A stretch of DNA of 64,000 bases from Vondammii sp040505895. GTDB taxonomy: Bacteria; Pseudomonadota; Gammaproteobacteria; Chromatiales; Chromatiaceae. The notes under the pieces were generated by a model that did not search any database, had not been told where the DNA came from, and saw nothing but the letters and a program-made list of their open reading frames with translations. The DNA is taken from assembly GCA_040505895.1 (NCBI GenBank), contig JBEVXU010000012.1, positions 62,001 to 126,000 of the forward strand, given 5' to 3'. The first letter of the stretch is position 1. The number at the start of each line of letters is the position of its first letter. The translations under genes were made by a program, and so were the position numbers. This document shows, piece by piece, positions 15,288 through 23,500 of this stretch.

Positions 15288-16322
15288 TCAGGCCTTTACC
15301 TCCACCTCACCGGTCTCAGGGTCAACCTGCACTTTGGGAAAGGCAATCTCGCGAATTTTGCTCTCAATCTCCTGGGAGATATCGGGATTCTCTCGCAGGA
15401 AATTACGCACATTCTCCTTACCCTGGCCGATGCGGTCACCGTTGTAGCTGTACCAGGAGCCGGACTTATCCACCAACCCCTCCTTCACACCCAGATCTAT
15501 AATCTCACCCTCACGGGAGATACCGGAGCCGTAGATAATCTCGAAATTAACCACTTTGAAGGGTGGAGCGACTTTGTTTTTCACCACCTTCACCTTGGTC
15601 TCATTACCGACCACCTCGTCGCCCTTCTTGATCGCACCAGTGCGGCGAATATCAAGCCGGACTGAAGCGTAAAACTTGAGCGCATTACCACCGGTGGTAG
15701 TCTCGGGTGAGCCAAACATAACGCCGATCTTCATACGAATCTGGTTGATAAAAATGACAATACAGTTGGAACGCTTGATGTTGGCGGCGAGTTTACGTAG
15801 CGCCTGAGACATGAGTCGGGCCTGAAGACCGACATGATGATCGCCCATCTCTCCTTCGATCTCCGCCTTTGGCGTAAGCGCGGCAACAGAGTCGACAACT
15901 ACCACATCAACAGCGCCGGAACGCACCAGCATATCGGTGATCTCCAAAGCCTGCTCGCCGGTGTCGGGCTGGGAAACCAGCAACTCATCGACATTGACTC
16001 CAAGTTTTTCGGCATAGGAGGGGTCCAGTGCGTGCTCGGCATCGACAAAGGCAGCGGTACCACCCTGCTTCTGCGCTTCGGCAACCACATGAAGTGTCAA
16101 CGTAGTTTTACCCGAAGACTCCGGGCCGTAGATCTCAACCACTCTCCCCTTGGGCAGACCGCCGATACCCAGGGCGATATCCAGATTAATCGAGCCGGTT
16201 GATATCGCCTCAATGTTGCGGGAAGCGGCAGAGTCTCCCATACGCATCACCGCCCCCTTACCGAATTGTTTCTCGATCTGGCCAAGTGCTGCACTCAAGG
16301 CTTTTTTACGATTGTCGTCCAT
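15288..16322 (-). CDS. recA: Recombinase RecA
   Basis: A 344-residue RecA: DNA strand exchange, filament formation on single-stranded DNA and co-protease activity for LexA. Seen: start MDDNRKKALSAAL, Walker A GPESSGKTT near residue 68, Walker B VVVVDSVAAL, loop L2 with GVMFGSPETTTGGNALKFYASVR as separate known segments, and a C-terminal acidic tail. The ATG at 16320-16322 has GGGGGATAAG in front; an upstream in-frame ATG is less likely. The promoter at 16381-16422 carries a GTTC-N7-GTTC repeat over its -10, so autoregulation through LexA is inferred. Gene order pncC-thpR-recA-recX is conserved in related gammaproteobacteria. Confidence 0.98.
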   Translation of the reverse strand: MDDNRKKALSAALGQIEKQFGKGAVMRMGDSAASRNIEAISTGSINLDIALGIGGLPKGRVVEIYGPESSGKTTLTLHVVAEAQKQGGTAAFVDAEHALDPSYAEKLGVNVDELLVSQPDTGEQALEITDMLVRSGAVDVVVVDSVAALTPKAEIEGEMGDHHVGLQARLMSQALRKLAANIKRSNCIVIFINQIRMKIGVMFGSPETTTGGNALKFYASVRLDIRRTGAIKKGDEVVGNETKVKVVKNKVAPPFKVVNFEIIYGSGISREGEIIDLGVKEGLVDKSGSWYSYNGDRIGQGKENVRNFLRENPDISQEIESKIREIAFPKVQVDPETGEVEVKA

Positions 16323-16380
16323 CTTATCCCCCGGGATTGAAATTAGCATCGGCATCCATCCGACTAGGTATTCTCTTGGA

Positions 16381-16422
16381 GTTCTCTTGATGTTCTATAT
16401 TATGGCACAGCCAGAGGCTCAA
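16381..16422 (-). promoter_or_regulatory. recA promoter with GTTC-N7-GTTC LexA-like box
   Basis: Reading the minus strand: -35 TTGAGC (16417-16422), 17-bp spacer, -10 TATAGA (16394-16399), overlapped by GAAC-ATCAAGA-GAAC (16381-16395). On the plus strand this is GTTC-TCTTGAT-GTTC. The same architecture sits in the Y-polymerase promoter at 1928-1942. Position over the -10 is ideal for repression. No canonical CTGT-N8-ACAG box is present. LexA binding is inferred. Confidence 0.78.
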
Positions 16423-16423
16423 G

Positions 16424-16954
16424 TCATGAGTCCGTGAACCATTTTTTTAGCACTTTATAGCGAAGCGGTGACCCCGCATCATCTGAAGAGGCCAAAACGA
16501 ACCCACGAATCCGCCACTTAAGGGGTCTGGATATCTGGTAATCAGGCAGCACCCGCACCTTTCGGGCCAGAGTGACATGCGGGGTATAGGCCCGCTTTTC
16601 AGGTTCAAAACCGCAGTCGTACAAGCGCTCCTTGAGATCGGCAACGAGTTTCTGGAGCTGATCCGGGATATGAGAAGGCCCGCACCAGAGGATTCCCGGG
16701 CGTCGCCACAGCTCGATCTTGTCGATGGTCAGCTCAAAGGGAGTGATGATCACCTCATCAGCCGCCTCTATCAGGCAGGTGTACTGATCAGGAGAGACCC
16801 GGCCGAGAAAGGCCAGAGTGATATGCAGATCATCGGGTTGGTGAACCCTGCCACCGTGACCAGAGAGCGCACTGGAAACTCTGTGCAATCCAAGCCGGGT
16901 ATCGGCATCCGGCCAGAGGGCAAAAAAGAGCCGCTGGGAGTGACGCTTAGTCAA
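16424..16954 (-). CDS. thpR: RNA 2',3'-cyclic phosphodiesterase (2H family)
   Basis: A 176-residue 2H phosphoesterase (formerly 2'-5' RNA ligase, LigT/ThpR), which opens 2',3'-cyclic phosphates on RNA. Both catalytic HxTx motifs are present: HITLAF near residue 40 and HVTLAR near residue 127, with LFFALWPD as the usual N-terminal strand. The long open frame extends far into pncC, but homology begins at a TTG (16952-16954) that overlaps the pncC stop by 8 bp, so a TTG start with translational coupling is chosen. The stop is directly next to the recA -35 element. Confidence 0.87.
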   Translation of the reverse strand: MTKRHSQRLFFALWPDADTRLGLHRVSSALSGHGGRVHQPDDLHITLAFLGRVSPDQYTCLIEAADEVIITPFELTIDKIELWRRPGILWCGPSHIPDQLQKLVADLKERLYDCGFEPEKRAYTPHVTLARKVRVLPDYQISRPLKWRIRGFVLASSDDAGSPLRYKVLKKWFTDS

Positions 16955-17432
16955 AAAGGTCCAGAACGCCCTGTAACGCCTGAGAAACTGCCTGACGGCG
17001 AACCGATTCACGATCACCCTCGAAACAGTGTTGCTGAGAGTTAACCTCCCCACCTCTAATGCCCCAGGCGAAGCAGACGGTGCCCACCGGCTTATCCGCT
17101 GACCCGCCGCCAGGCCCGGCAATGCCACTCACCGACAACGCTACCGACCCACGGCCCTGCTCCAAGGCACCTACCACCATCTCTCGCACCACGGTTTCGC
17201 TCACTGCTCCATATTGTTCCAGGGTCTCGATGGAAACCCCCAGCATCTCCTGCTTCGCCTCATTGCTGTAGGTGACAAAACCCCGATCAAAGCAGCCGCT
17301 GCTACCGGGAATATCGGTCATCACCTTGGCGATCCAGCCGCCGGTGCAGGACTCGGCGGTTACCAGAGCCATGCCCTCAAGCACCAGCTGCCGCCCGACT
17401 TTTCTTGCCAACTGCTCCAGTTCTCTATCCAT
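16947..17432 (-). CDS. pncC: Nicotinamide-nucleotide amidase (CinA C-terminal domain)
   Basis: A 161-residue PncC/YgaD protein, equal to the C-terminal domain of CinA without the COG1058 N-terminal part. It deamidates nicotinamide mononucleotide to nicotinate mononucleotide in pyridine nucleotide salvage. Seen: the signature TAESCTGGWIAKVMTDIPGSS near residues 25-45 and the SVSGIAGPGG glycine-rich segment near residue 100. Length is typical of the stand-alone form. Overlap with thpR and position two genes before recA match related genomes. Confidence 0.94.
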   Translation of the reverse strand: MDRELEQLARKVGRQLVLEGMALVTAESCTGGWIAKVMTDIPGSSGCFDRGFVTYSNEAKQEMLGVSIETLEQYGAVSETVVREMVVGALEQGRGSVALSVSGIAGPGGGSADKPVGTVCFAWGIRGGEVNSQQHCFEGDRESVRRQAVSQALQGVLDLFD

Positions 17433-17533
17433 TCTCTCTTAAACCGGCTACCTGTTTCCTCATGATAGCAGTACAGGGGAGAAACCAAAACGGCACTCAA
17501 CCATGCACCGAAAGGTCACTATTTAACCTGCGT

Positions 17534-17926
17534 TCAGATCGATATGACATTCCTGTTTCCACCCTTCAGAAAGGCGTTGATATTGTCGACCACTCCATCA
17601 CAGATCATTTGAGTACAGGCGGGATCCGCTGGATTGAGGCCTGGTGTATTGCACACAGAGATACCCCTCGCCTGAGCTGCCGCCATATCGACATGGTCGT
17701 AGGCGTCTCCCGCCACTGCAATCAGCTTGAGCTTGAACGCCTTGTCGATCACCTCCTGGGTGATGGGGGTGAAGACAGAAATAATGACATCTGAACGCCA
17801 GCAGTTTTCAGATACCTGATCCGACTCCAGCCTCGGATACTGTATCCAGCCAAACTTCCCAAGATTGATCTCTGGAAAATCGGCCTCTCCGGCCAATCGG
17901 CCGCTGTCGACAACGACAATATTCAT
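17534..17926 (-). pseudogene. D-2-hydroxyacid dehydrogenase lacking its NAD-binding domain
   Basis: About 130 residues in one open frame. Residues 1-105 match the N-terminal half of the catalytic domain of D-isomer-specific 2-hydroxyacid dehydrogenases (TPITQEVIDKAFKLKLIAVAG, then a D-H-V-D and NTPG segment). It then jumps directly to the family C-terminal helix (ICDGVVDNINAFLKGG). The whole NAD(H) Rossmann domain with GxGxxG and the catalytic Arg/Glu/His is missing, about 180 residues. It therefore cannot be a normal dehydrogenase. The clean in-frame join suggests an internal deletion or a reduced protein with a new role. The ATG at 17926 starts the family N-terminus. Confidence 0.75.
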
Positions 17927-18064
17927 AATGAGTACACCCACAGGATTAATATCGGCGCATTATATAGTGTTTCGCCTACCCCGCCAGTCGGCCCCATGGA
18001 TTACCATGACAAGGAAATTTTAGGCTAAACTGTGCCGCCCACAACTGACACTGTTGAAATTTGT

Positions 18065-18337
18065 ATGGAAATCTTATGTGAACACCGCGCCTCCCCCGCC
18101 AAGCTGGAGATACTCGGCATCTTTGACTGGCCGATCTGGGAGAAAGAGGTCTCAGAATTTGACTGGCATTACGACCGCACTGAGGTCTGTTATTTTGTCC
18201 GCGGCAAGGTGATTGTCACCCCCACTGACAGCGAGCCTCAAGAGTTTGGCCGTGGTGATCTGGTTACCTTCCCCGCCGGCATGTCCTGCACCTGGAAGGT
18301 ACTGTCAGAGGTAGAGAAGCACTACAACTTTGAGTAA
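18065..18337 (+). CDS. Small cupin-domain protein (DUF861/EutQ-like)
   Basis: A 90-residue single-domain cupin. Seen: IFDWPIWEKEVSEFDWHYD, then CYFVRGKVIVTP and GDLVTFPAGMSCTWKV, the two cupin half-motifs with the PAGMSCTW signature typical of the DUF861 group. This group has unknown or varied small-molecule functions. The ATG at 18065 matches the family N-terminus; a GTG eleven codons upstream is possible but lacks homology. It ends 9 bp before mutS on the same strand, so mutS may be read from the same transcript. No functional link to mismatch repair is implied. Confidence 0.82.
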   Translation: MEILCEHRASPAKLEILGIFDWPIWEKEVSEFDWHYDRTEVCYFVRGKVIVTPTDSEPQEFGRGDLVTFPAGMSCTWKVLSEVEKHYNFE

Positions 18338-18346
18338 GAGATAAGT

Positions 18347-20920
18347 ATGTCCGCTGCCGAAACACCCAAGCACACGCCGATGATGCAGCAGTACCTTCGC
18401 ATTAAGGCTGAGCACCCGAGTATGCTGGTGTTCTACCGCATGGGGGATTTCTATGAGCTCTTCTTTAAAGATGCAGAAAAAGCGGCACAACTGCTCGACA
18501 TCACTCTGACCAAACGGGGAAAATCAGCGGGCAAACCCATTCCTATGGCGGGAATACCCCATCACGCGGCTGAAGGCTATCTTGCCAAGTTGATCCGTAA
18601 GGGTGAGTCGGTGGCGATCTGTGAACAGATTGGAGACCCCGCCCTCAGCAAAGGCCCCGTTGAACGGAAGGTAGTCCGTATTGTCACCCCCGGTACGGTG
18701 ACGGATGAAGCTCTGTTGGAGGAGCGACGGGATAATCTGCTGGCCGCCGTGCATGAGATAGAGGGACGTTTCGGACTCGCCACCCTCGACCTCGGCAGTG
18801 GCCGCTTCTCCCTGCTAGAACTGAATGATAGCGAGGCGCTGGGTGGTGAGCTGGAGCGACTTCTTCCGGCGGAGTTACTGGTGGAGGAAGATACGCCACT
18901 ACCGAGCGAAGTGCGACGCGATGGTGGAACAACGCGCCGTCCCGCTTGGCATTTCGATCTGGAGACCGCCGAGCGGTTACTCACCCAACAGTTTGGTACC
19001 CGTGACCTGGGTGGCTTCGGTTGCAGTGATCTACCGTTGGCAATAGCCGCCGCCGGTTGCCTGCTGCAGTACGTGAAAGAGACGCAGCAGAGCGCCCTCC
19101 CCCATATCCGTGGACTCTCCGTCGAGCGACGGGAAGATGCAGTGATTATCGATGCAGCCACCCGCCGCAACCTGGAGATCGACTCCAATCTCAGCAGTGC
19201 CGGCAAGCACACCCTGGCAGGCATTCTGGATCGTACCGCCACCCCAATGGGTAGCCGCATGTTGCGCCGCTGGATCAGCCGTCCGTTACGGGACAGCGAG
19301 CAGATCCGGGGCCGCCACAATGCCATCAGTCAACTACTGGAACAGCAGGCCTATCCTGAACTACAGGAGCCGCTACGAGGTATCGGTGATATCGAGCGTA
19401 TCCTCGCCCGTATTGCATTGAGATCTGCACGTCCACGAGACCTCGCCACCCTGCGTGATTCTCTTGCCCTACTGCCACAACTACAGCAGCAACTTCACTC
19501 CTTCGATGCGCCACTGCTTGAAAAACTGGCTATGGAGGCAGGCACTCACCCACAAGAGGTGGAACTGCTACAACGTGCGATTATCGAAAATCCACCGGTA
19601 TTGATCCGTGACGGCGGGGTACTGGCCAGAGGCTATGACAAAGAGCTGGATGAGCTGCGCGACCTTTCGCAAAACGCAGACCAGTTTCTGCTCGATCTGG
19701 AAGCCAGAGAGAAAGAGCGTACCGGTATCGCCACTCTTAAGGTGAGCTACAACCGGGTACATGGCTACTACATCGAAGTCAGCCGCATTCACTCGGACTC
19801 GGTACCGGATGAGTATGTGCGACGCCAGACCCTAAAGGGGGCCGAACGCTTCATCACCCCAGAGCTTAAAAAGTTCGAAGATCAGGTACTTTCAGCCCGG
19901 GAGCGTTCACTGGCGCGGGAGAAATCACTCTACGCTGCACTGCTGGAAGCGCTGCAGCCGAGCATTGCCAAACTGCAACAGTGTGCCGATGCCCTGGCCG
20001 CACTCGATGTACTGGCCAACTTTTCCGAGCGTGCGATACGACTAAACCTCAGTCAGCCCGAGCTGGAACAACAACCGGGAATTCATATCGTTGACGGTCG
20101 CCATCCGGTGGTTGAGCGGGTGAGTGACAAGCCGTTTGTCGCCAACAGCGTCGAATTTGATGATGAGCGCCGCATCCTCATCATTACCGGCCCCAATATG
20201 GGTGGTAAGTCGACCTATATGCGTCAAACGGCACTGATTGTACTGCTCGCCTGTGCCGGCAGTTTTGTCCCTGCCGCATCGGCTCGCATCGGCCCTATTG
20301 ATCGCATCTTTTCCCGCATTGGCGCCTCAGACGATCTGGCGGGAGGTCGCTCCACCTTTATGGTGGAGATGGAGGAGACCGCCAATATCCTGCACAACGC
20401 CAGTGAGCAGAGTCTGGTTTTGATGGATGAAATCGGCCGTGGTACCAGCACCTTCGACGGTCTGTCACTGGCTTGGTCTTGTGGTGTCGAGCTGGCCACC
20501 CGGATCCGGGCGTTCACCCTGTTTGCCACCCACTACTTCGAGCTGACCACCCTGCCGGAGGAGTACCCGGGAATCGCCAATGTCCACTTGGATGCAGTGG
20601 AACACGGCGACTCCATCGTCTTTCTTCATGCGGTAAGAGAGGGACCGGCAAACCAGAGCTACGGCCTGCAGGTGGCGGCTTTGGCAGGGGTTCCGCGCTC
20701 AATCATCGAACGTGCACGACAGAGACTGAGAGAGCTGGAGCAGTCGGCTCAACAACACGCCGACCAGCAGGTGAGCCAGCTATCACTGTTTTCATCTGAG
20801 CCTGTGGTTGAAAAGACGGAGCCTGCCCTTGACGCACTAAGAGAGATTGATCCTGACGATCTCTCGCCAAAAGAGGCTCTTGATACGCTCTACCGCCTGA
20901 AAGGACTGCAACAAGATTAG
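18347..20920 (+). CDS. mutS: DNA mismatch repair protein MutS
   Basis: An 857-residue MutS that recognises mismatches and recruits MutL. The mismatch-binding Phe-x-Glu appears as YRMGDFYELF near residue 30. The core, lever and clamp domains follow. The ATPase has Walker A GPNMGGKST, the ST-rich signature STFMVEMEETANIL, Walker B LVLMDEIGRGTS and FATHYFELT. Near the C-terminus, QLSLF is a beta-clamp binding motif. Length is normal. The gene starts 9 bp after the cupin gene with AAGAGATAAGT as a weak ribosome-binding site and converges on the FHA gene 46 bp away. Confidence 0.98.
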   Translation: MSAAETPKHTPMMQQYLRIKAEHPSMLVFYRMGDFYELFFKDAEKAAQLLDITLTKRGKSAGKPIPMAGIPHHAAEGYLAKLIRKGESVAICEQIGDPALSKGPVERKVVRIVTPGTVTDEALLEERRDNLLAAVHEIEGRFGLATLDLGSGRFSLLELNDSEALGGELERLLPAELLVEEDTPLPSEVRRDGGTTRRPAWHFDLETAERLLTQQFGTRDLGGFGCSDLPLAIAAAGCLLQYVKETQQSALPHIRGLSVERREDAVIIDAATRRNLEIDSNLSSAGKHTLAGILDRTATPMGSRMLRRWISRPLRDSEQIRGRHNAISQLLEQQAYPELQEPLRGIGDIERILARIALRSARPRDLATLRDSLALLPQLQQQLHSFDAPLLEKLAMEAGTHPQEVELLQRAIIENPPVLIRDGGVLARGYDKELDELRDLSQNADQFLLDLEAREKERTGIATLKVSYNRVHGYYIEVSRIHSDSVPDEYVRRQTLKGAERFITPELKKFEDQVLSARERSLAREKSLYAALLEALQPSIAKLQQCADALAALDVLANFSERAIRLNLSQPELEQQPGIHIVDGRHPVVERVSDKPFVANSVEFDDERRILIITGPNMGGKSTYMRQTALIVLLACAGSFVPAASARIGPIDRIFSRIGASDDLAGGRSTFMVEMEETANILHNASEQSLVLMDEIGRGTSTFDGLSLAWSCGVELATRIRAFTLFATHYFELTTLPEEYPGIANVHLDAVEHGDSIVFLHAVREGPANQSYGLQVAALAGVPRSIIERARQRLRELEQSAQQHADQQVSQLSLFSSEPVVEKTEPALDALREIDPDDLSPKEALDTLYRLKGLQQD

Positions 20921-20966
20921 GTCAAAGAGAGCGTCCCGGGAGAGCCTGGGTGGAGACAAAATAAGA

Positions 20967-21656
20967 TTATGCTGCCGAAACCGGCGAAAGTTCCTCAAAA
21001 ATAATCTCAGTGAGATACTCCCCCACTTCGACAACGTCTCCGTGATGGAGCTGTACCCCAGCGCTGCCTTCGATCTCCTTATCATTGATCTTTGGTAGTG
21101 ACGGGCCGCCGATGTGGAGTAGATAAAACCCCTGTGGACGCCTGGCGATAACCGCCACCGCAGCCCCAGGCTTACCGATGGTATAGAGGGAGCGGGTGAT
21201 TTGATCCTGCTGCCCCTTCAGTGGACCACGAAAAAAACGTAACAGAGCCGTCTTTGGCATCACCATAGGTCGTTTCCGCTGGGGACGCTCTGGGACTGCA
21301 GGTGATCTTGCCGGCGCCTCGGGCCGTATCAGTACCGTCTTGTCGATATCATCCTCTTCGCTGTCTGCCTCATCATTGTCATAGCGCAACTTGTAGCTGC
21401 CGATAGAGAGGCGGTCTCCTTCACGCAGGATATGCTTTTTTACCGCCCTGCCGTTAAGCTGGGTACCGTTGGTACTCTCCAGATCCTCCACATAATAATC
21501 TGTGTAGATCTTGGTTATCTGCGCATGAAGACGGCTTACTGAGGGATCATCCAGAGAGATGCAAGCCTCCGGATCTCGGCCGATCGAAATCGATGTCGTC
21601 TCCATCGGCACCTCCCTGATCAAGACCCCATCTTTCAAAACCACCAATTTTTCCAT
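20967..21656 (-). CDS. FHA-domain protein
   Basis: A 229-residue cytoplasmic protein with an N-terminal forkhead-associated domain (about residues 15-95), a module that binds phosphothreonine peptides. The key residues are present: GRDPEAC, SRLHA and ESTNGTQLNG. An acidic/proline-rich linker (95-150) follows, then a second beta-rich segment (about 150-225) that may be a degenerate FHA. The ATG at 21656 has an excellent AGGAGGAAAG before it. Next to it lies a PP2C phosphatase; no Ser/Thr kinase is in the window. A 158-bp MITE plus target duplication has been inserted between the two genes, 31 bp before this start; removing it leaves only about 40 bp, so they were probably one operon. Confidence 0.88.
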   Translation of the reverse strand: MEKLVVLKDGVLIREVPMETTSISIGRDPEACISLDDPSVSRLHAQITKIYTDYYVEDLESTNGTQLNGRAVKKHILREGDRLSIGSYKLRYDNDEADSEEDDIDKTVLIRPEAPARSPAVPERPQRKRPMVMPKTALLRFFRGPLKGQQDQITRSLYTIGKPGAAVAVIARRPQGFYLLHIGGPSLPKINDKEIEGSAGVQLHHGDVVEVGEYLTEIIFEELSPVSAA

Positions 21657-21687
21657 CTTTCCTCCTACTGTACTTTCCATACGCTAG

Positions 21688-21845
21688 TGAGACTCTGATC
21701 AAGTCATGATTGCTTTACGCTGGCTAAAATCGACCCAATTCACTCCGAAGATCGCAGTAATAGAGTGGCTATTGCCGCTCACTTCGAACCAAATTGGAAC
21801 AATTTTATATCAGCCTAAATCTAACCAGACTTAATCAGAGGCTCC
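21688..21845 (-). mobile_element. 158-bp MITE, copy 1 (IS5-type ends, CTAG target duplication)
   Basis: A non-coding element flanked by CTAG (21684-21687 and 21846-21849). It is about 90% identical, in inverted orientation, to 56564-56721, which has the same length and flanks. The terminal inverted repeats are of the GGAGCCTCTGATTAAGTC kind; the left end here is diverged (TGAGACTCTGATCAAGTC). YTAR-type 4-bp duplications and GG-starting ends suggest mobilisation by an IS5-family transposase elsewhere. Confidence 0.88.
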
Positions 21846-21857
21846 CTAGTTCATACG

Positions 21858-22595
21858 TCATTGTTTAGGACGCACCAATACCAGAGAAATATTATCCAAG
21901 CCCCCATTTTCCAAAGCCAGAGAGAGCAATCTGTCTGCGGCCACCTCAATCTCTCCATCAGACGCTCCTATTGTCGTTTCTATGAGAGCATCCGGAACCA
22001 TATTGTTCAAACCATCTGAGCAGAAGAGAAAGAGGTCACCCTCTTCGACTACATCTTCCGCCACCTCAACCTCAAGAACCTCACCAATCCCAACCCCTCG
22101 GAGGAGCGCATTGGTGTTAACACCGGCCGCCTTGCCCTCTTCACGGGAAGCAAAAACACCATCATCGATCAGACGCTGGATAAGCGTATGGTCCTGTGTA
22201 AGGCTCTCCAGCCGCCCCGCTCTATAGCGGTAGAGGCGCGAATCCCCAACATGAGCATAAGTGACCCGCCCATCATGGAAACAGCCCAACAGCAGAGTGG
22301 TACCCATCCCTTGCCACTCAGGCACCTGCTCCGCACTATTGACAATCACCCTGTTCGCCGCCGTCACCGCCGCCGTCACCTGTTCGCCGGTGACATTTAA
22401 TCCATCATGAAAATCAGCCAGCAGCTGAGCAGCCGCAGTCTCAGTCGCCAGACCACTGGCCACCTCTCCAGCACTATAACCGCCCATGCCGTCAGCCAAA
22501 ATCACCAGACCGGCTTGAGGAAAAAGCGCCAGGCTGTCTTCATTTTCTTTCCTGACTAAGCCTCTGTCGGTACGAGATACAGCTTCAATGGACAT
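21858..22595 (-). CDS. PP2C-type Ser/Thr protein phosphatase
   Basis: A 245-residue PPM/PP2C phosphatase that removes phosphate from Ser/Thr with two Mn or Mg ions. Seen: the N-terminal SRTDRGLVRKENEDSL (motif with N-E-D), ILADGMGGYSAGEVASG (metal-binding DGMGG), GDSRLYRYR, and SDGLNNMV with the metal Asp. This is the Stp-like form. The ATG at 22595 has AGG at 10 nt; another ATG three codons upstream is possible. It is paired with the FHA gene, a common arrangement in Ser/Thr phosphorelay and type VI secretion loci, but no kinase or secretion gene is nearby. Confidence 0.93.
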   Translation of the reverse strand: MSIEAVSRTDRGLVRKENEDSLALFPQAGLVILADGMGGYSAGEVASGLATETAAAQLLADFHDGLNVTGEQVTAAVTAANRVIVNSAEQVPEWQGMGTTLLLGCFHDGRVTYAHVGDSRLYRYRAGRLESLTQDHTLIQRLIDDGVFASREEGKAAGVNTNALLRGVGIGEVLEVEVAEDVVEEGDLFLFCSDGLNNMVPDALIETTIGASDGEIEVAADRLLSLALENGGLDNISLVLVRPKQ

Positions 22596-22762
22596 TAAGC
22601 TCATACCTGGATTAATCAGCCATCAGGCGGCACTTGTCCAACCGCGCTGTTTCACTAAATTTTGAGTGATTTATTGTGCCCCATTCTGAATGGAAATAAA
22701 TACCAACTGGTTCACGTTTCAAAGGAGACTTTCCTTACACAAAGAAATGAAATGACAGAGGT

Positions 22763-23500
22763 TTACTTGTTAAGAATCTGAGCGAGTTCCTTGGCGGGCA
22801 CATAGGCAGGAATCATCTCGCCACTCTCCAATAGTAGAACCGGCGTTCCAGTCACGCCCATCATCTCACCCAGCCGCATATGGCTAAGTATTGGATTATC
22901 ACACTCTTTCACTGGGACCTTTGCCCCACGTGCGGCAGCCGCCATGGTGCTTTTCATGTCATCAGCACACCAAATAGCAACCGTCTTTCTAAAAGAGAGA
23001 CTGTTGACCCCGGCTCTTGGAAAAAAGAGATAGCGCAGTTCGATACCCTGGGCCGCATAGTCAGCAATTTCTCTATGCATCTTTCTACCGTGACCGCTAT
23101 CGATATCGGTAAAAACCGTCACCCTGTGCCTCAACTCCGGGGCTGGGTAGATCAGCATGTTGGCCTCGCCGATCTTCTTGACGAGATCAAGCCTGGCCGC
23201 TCTTATTCGTGGCTCAGTGAGATTCTGCCGACTCTCCAGATCAGTAATACTGCCTTCAATGAGGTACCGGCCATCTTCTGAGACATAGGCTATGCGTGTG
23301 CCAATCACCACCTCATACATGCCGGGAATTGGTGCTGCAACAACACTCTCCAGCTGGAGTCCCGGCAACAGTAGAGTCAGGCTCTGACGGATCCGTTCGA
23401 CCTTCTCATCCTCTGTTTCAGCAGCAACAACAGAGGAAGCGACAAGCAGTGATAGCAGAAAGAGTAACCCACAAACCGGGAGTGTACGGAGCAAAACCAT
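22763..23500 (-). CDS. DsbC-family periplasmic protein without active-site cysteines
   Basis: A 245-residue DsbC/DsbG homologue: signal peptide (about 1-27, ending AAAE), an N-terminal dimerisation domain (30-105) and a thioredoxin domain starting RVTVFTDID. DsbC isomerises disulfides through CGYC. Here that motif is S135-G-H-G138; codons AGC and GGT stand in place of both cysteines. The cis-Pro loop (TGTP) and the structural Cys pair (C173 and C199 region) remain. It therefore should not be a thiol oxidoreductase and may act as a chaperone or binding protein. It starts one base into the yajQ stop (TGATG), so translation is coupled. The frame is intact, arguing against simple decay. Confidence 0.88.
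   Translation of the reverse strand: MVLLRTLPVCGLLFLLSLLVASSVVAAETEDEKVERIRQSLTLLLPGLQLESVVAAPIPGMYEVVIGTRIAYVSEDGRYLIEGSITDLESRQNLTEPRIRAARLDLVKKIGEANMLIYPAPELRHRVTVFTDIDSGHGRKMHREIADYAAQGIELRYLFFPRAGVNSLSFRKTVAIWCADDMKSTMAAAARGAKVPVKECDNPILSHMRLGEMMGVTGTPVLLLESGEMIPAYVPAKELAQILNK

Noticed and set aside
16955..17128. Long N-terminal extension of thpR into pncC
   Set aside because: Residues are an out-of-frame reading of pncC; 2H-family homology starts at the TTG at 16954.
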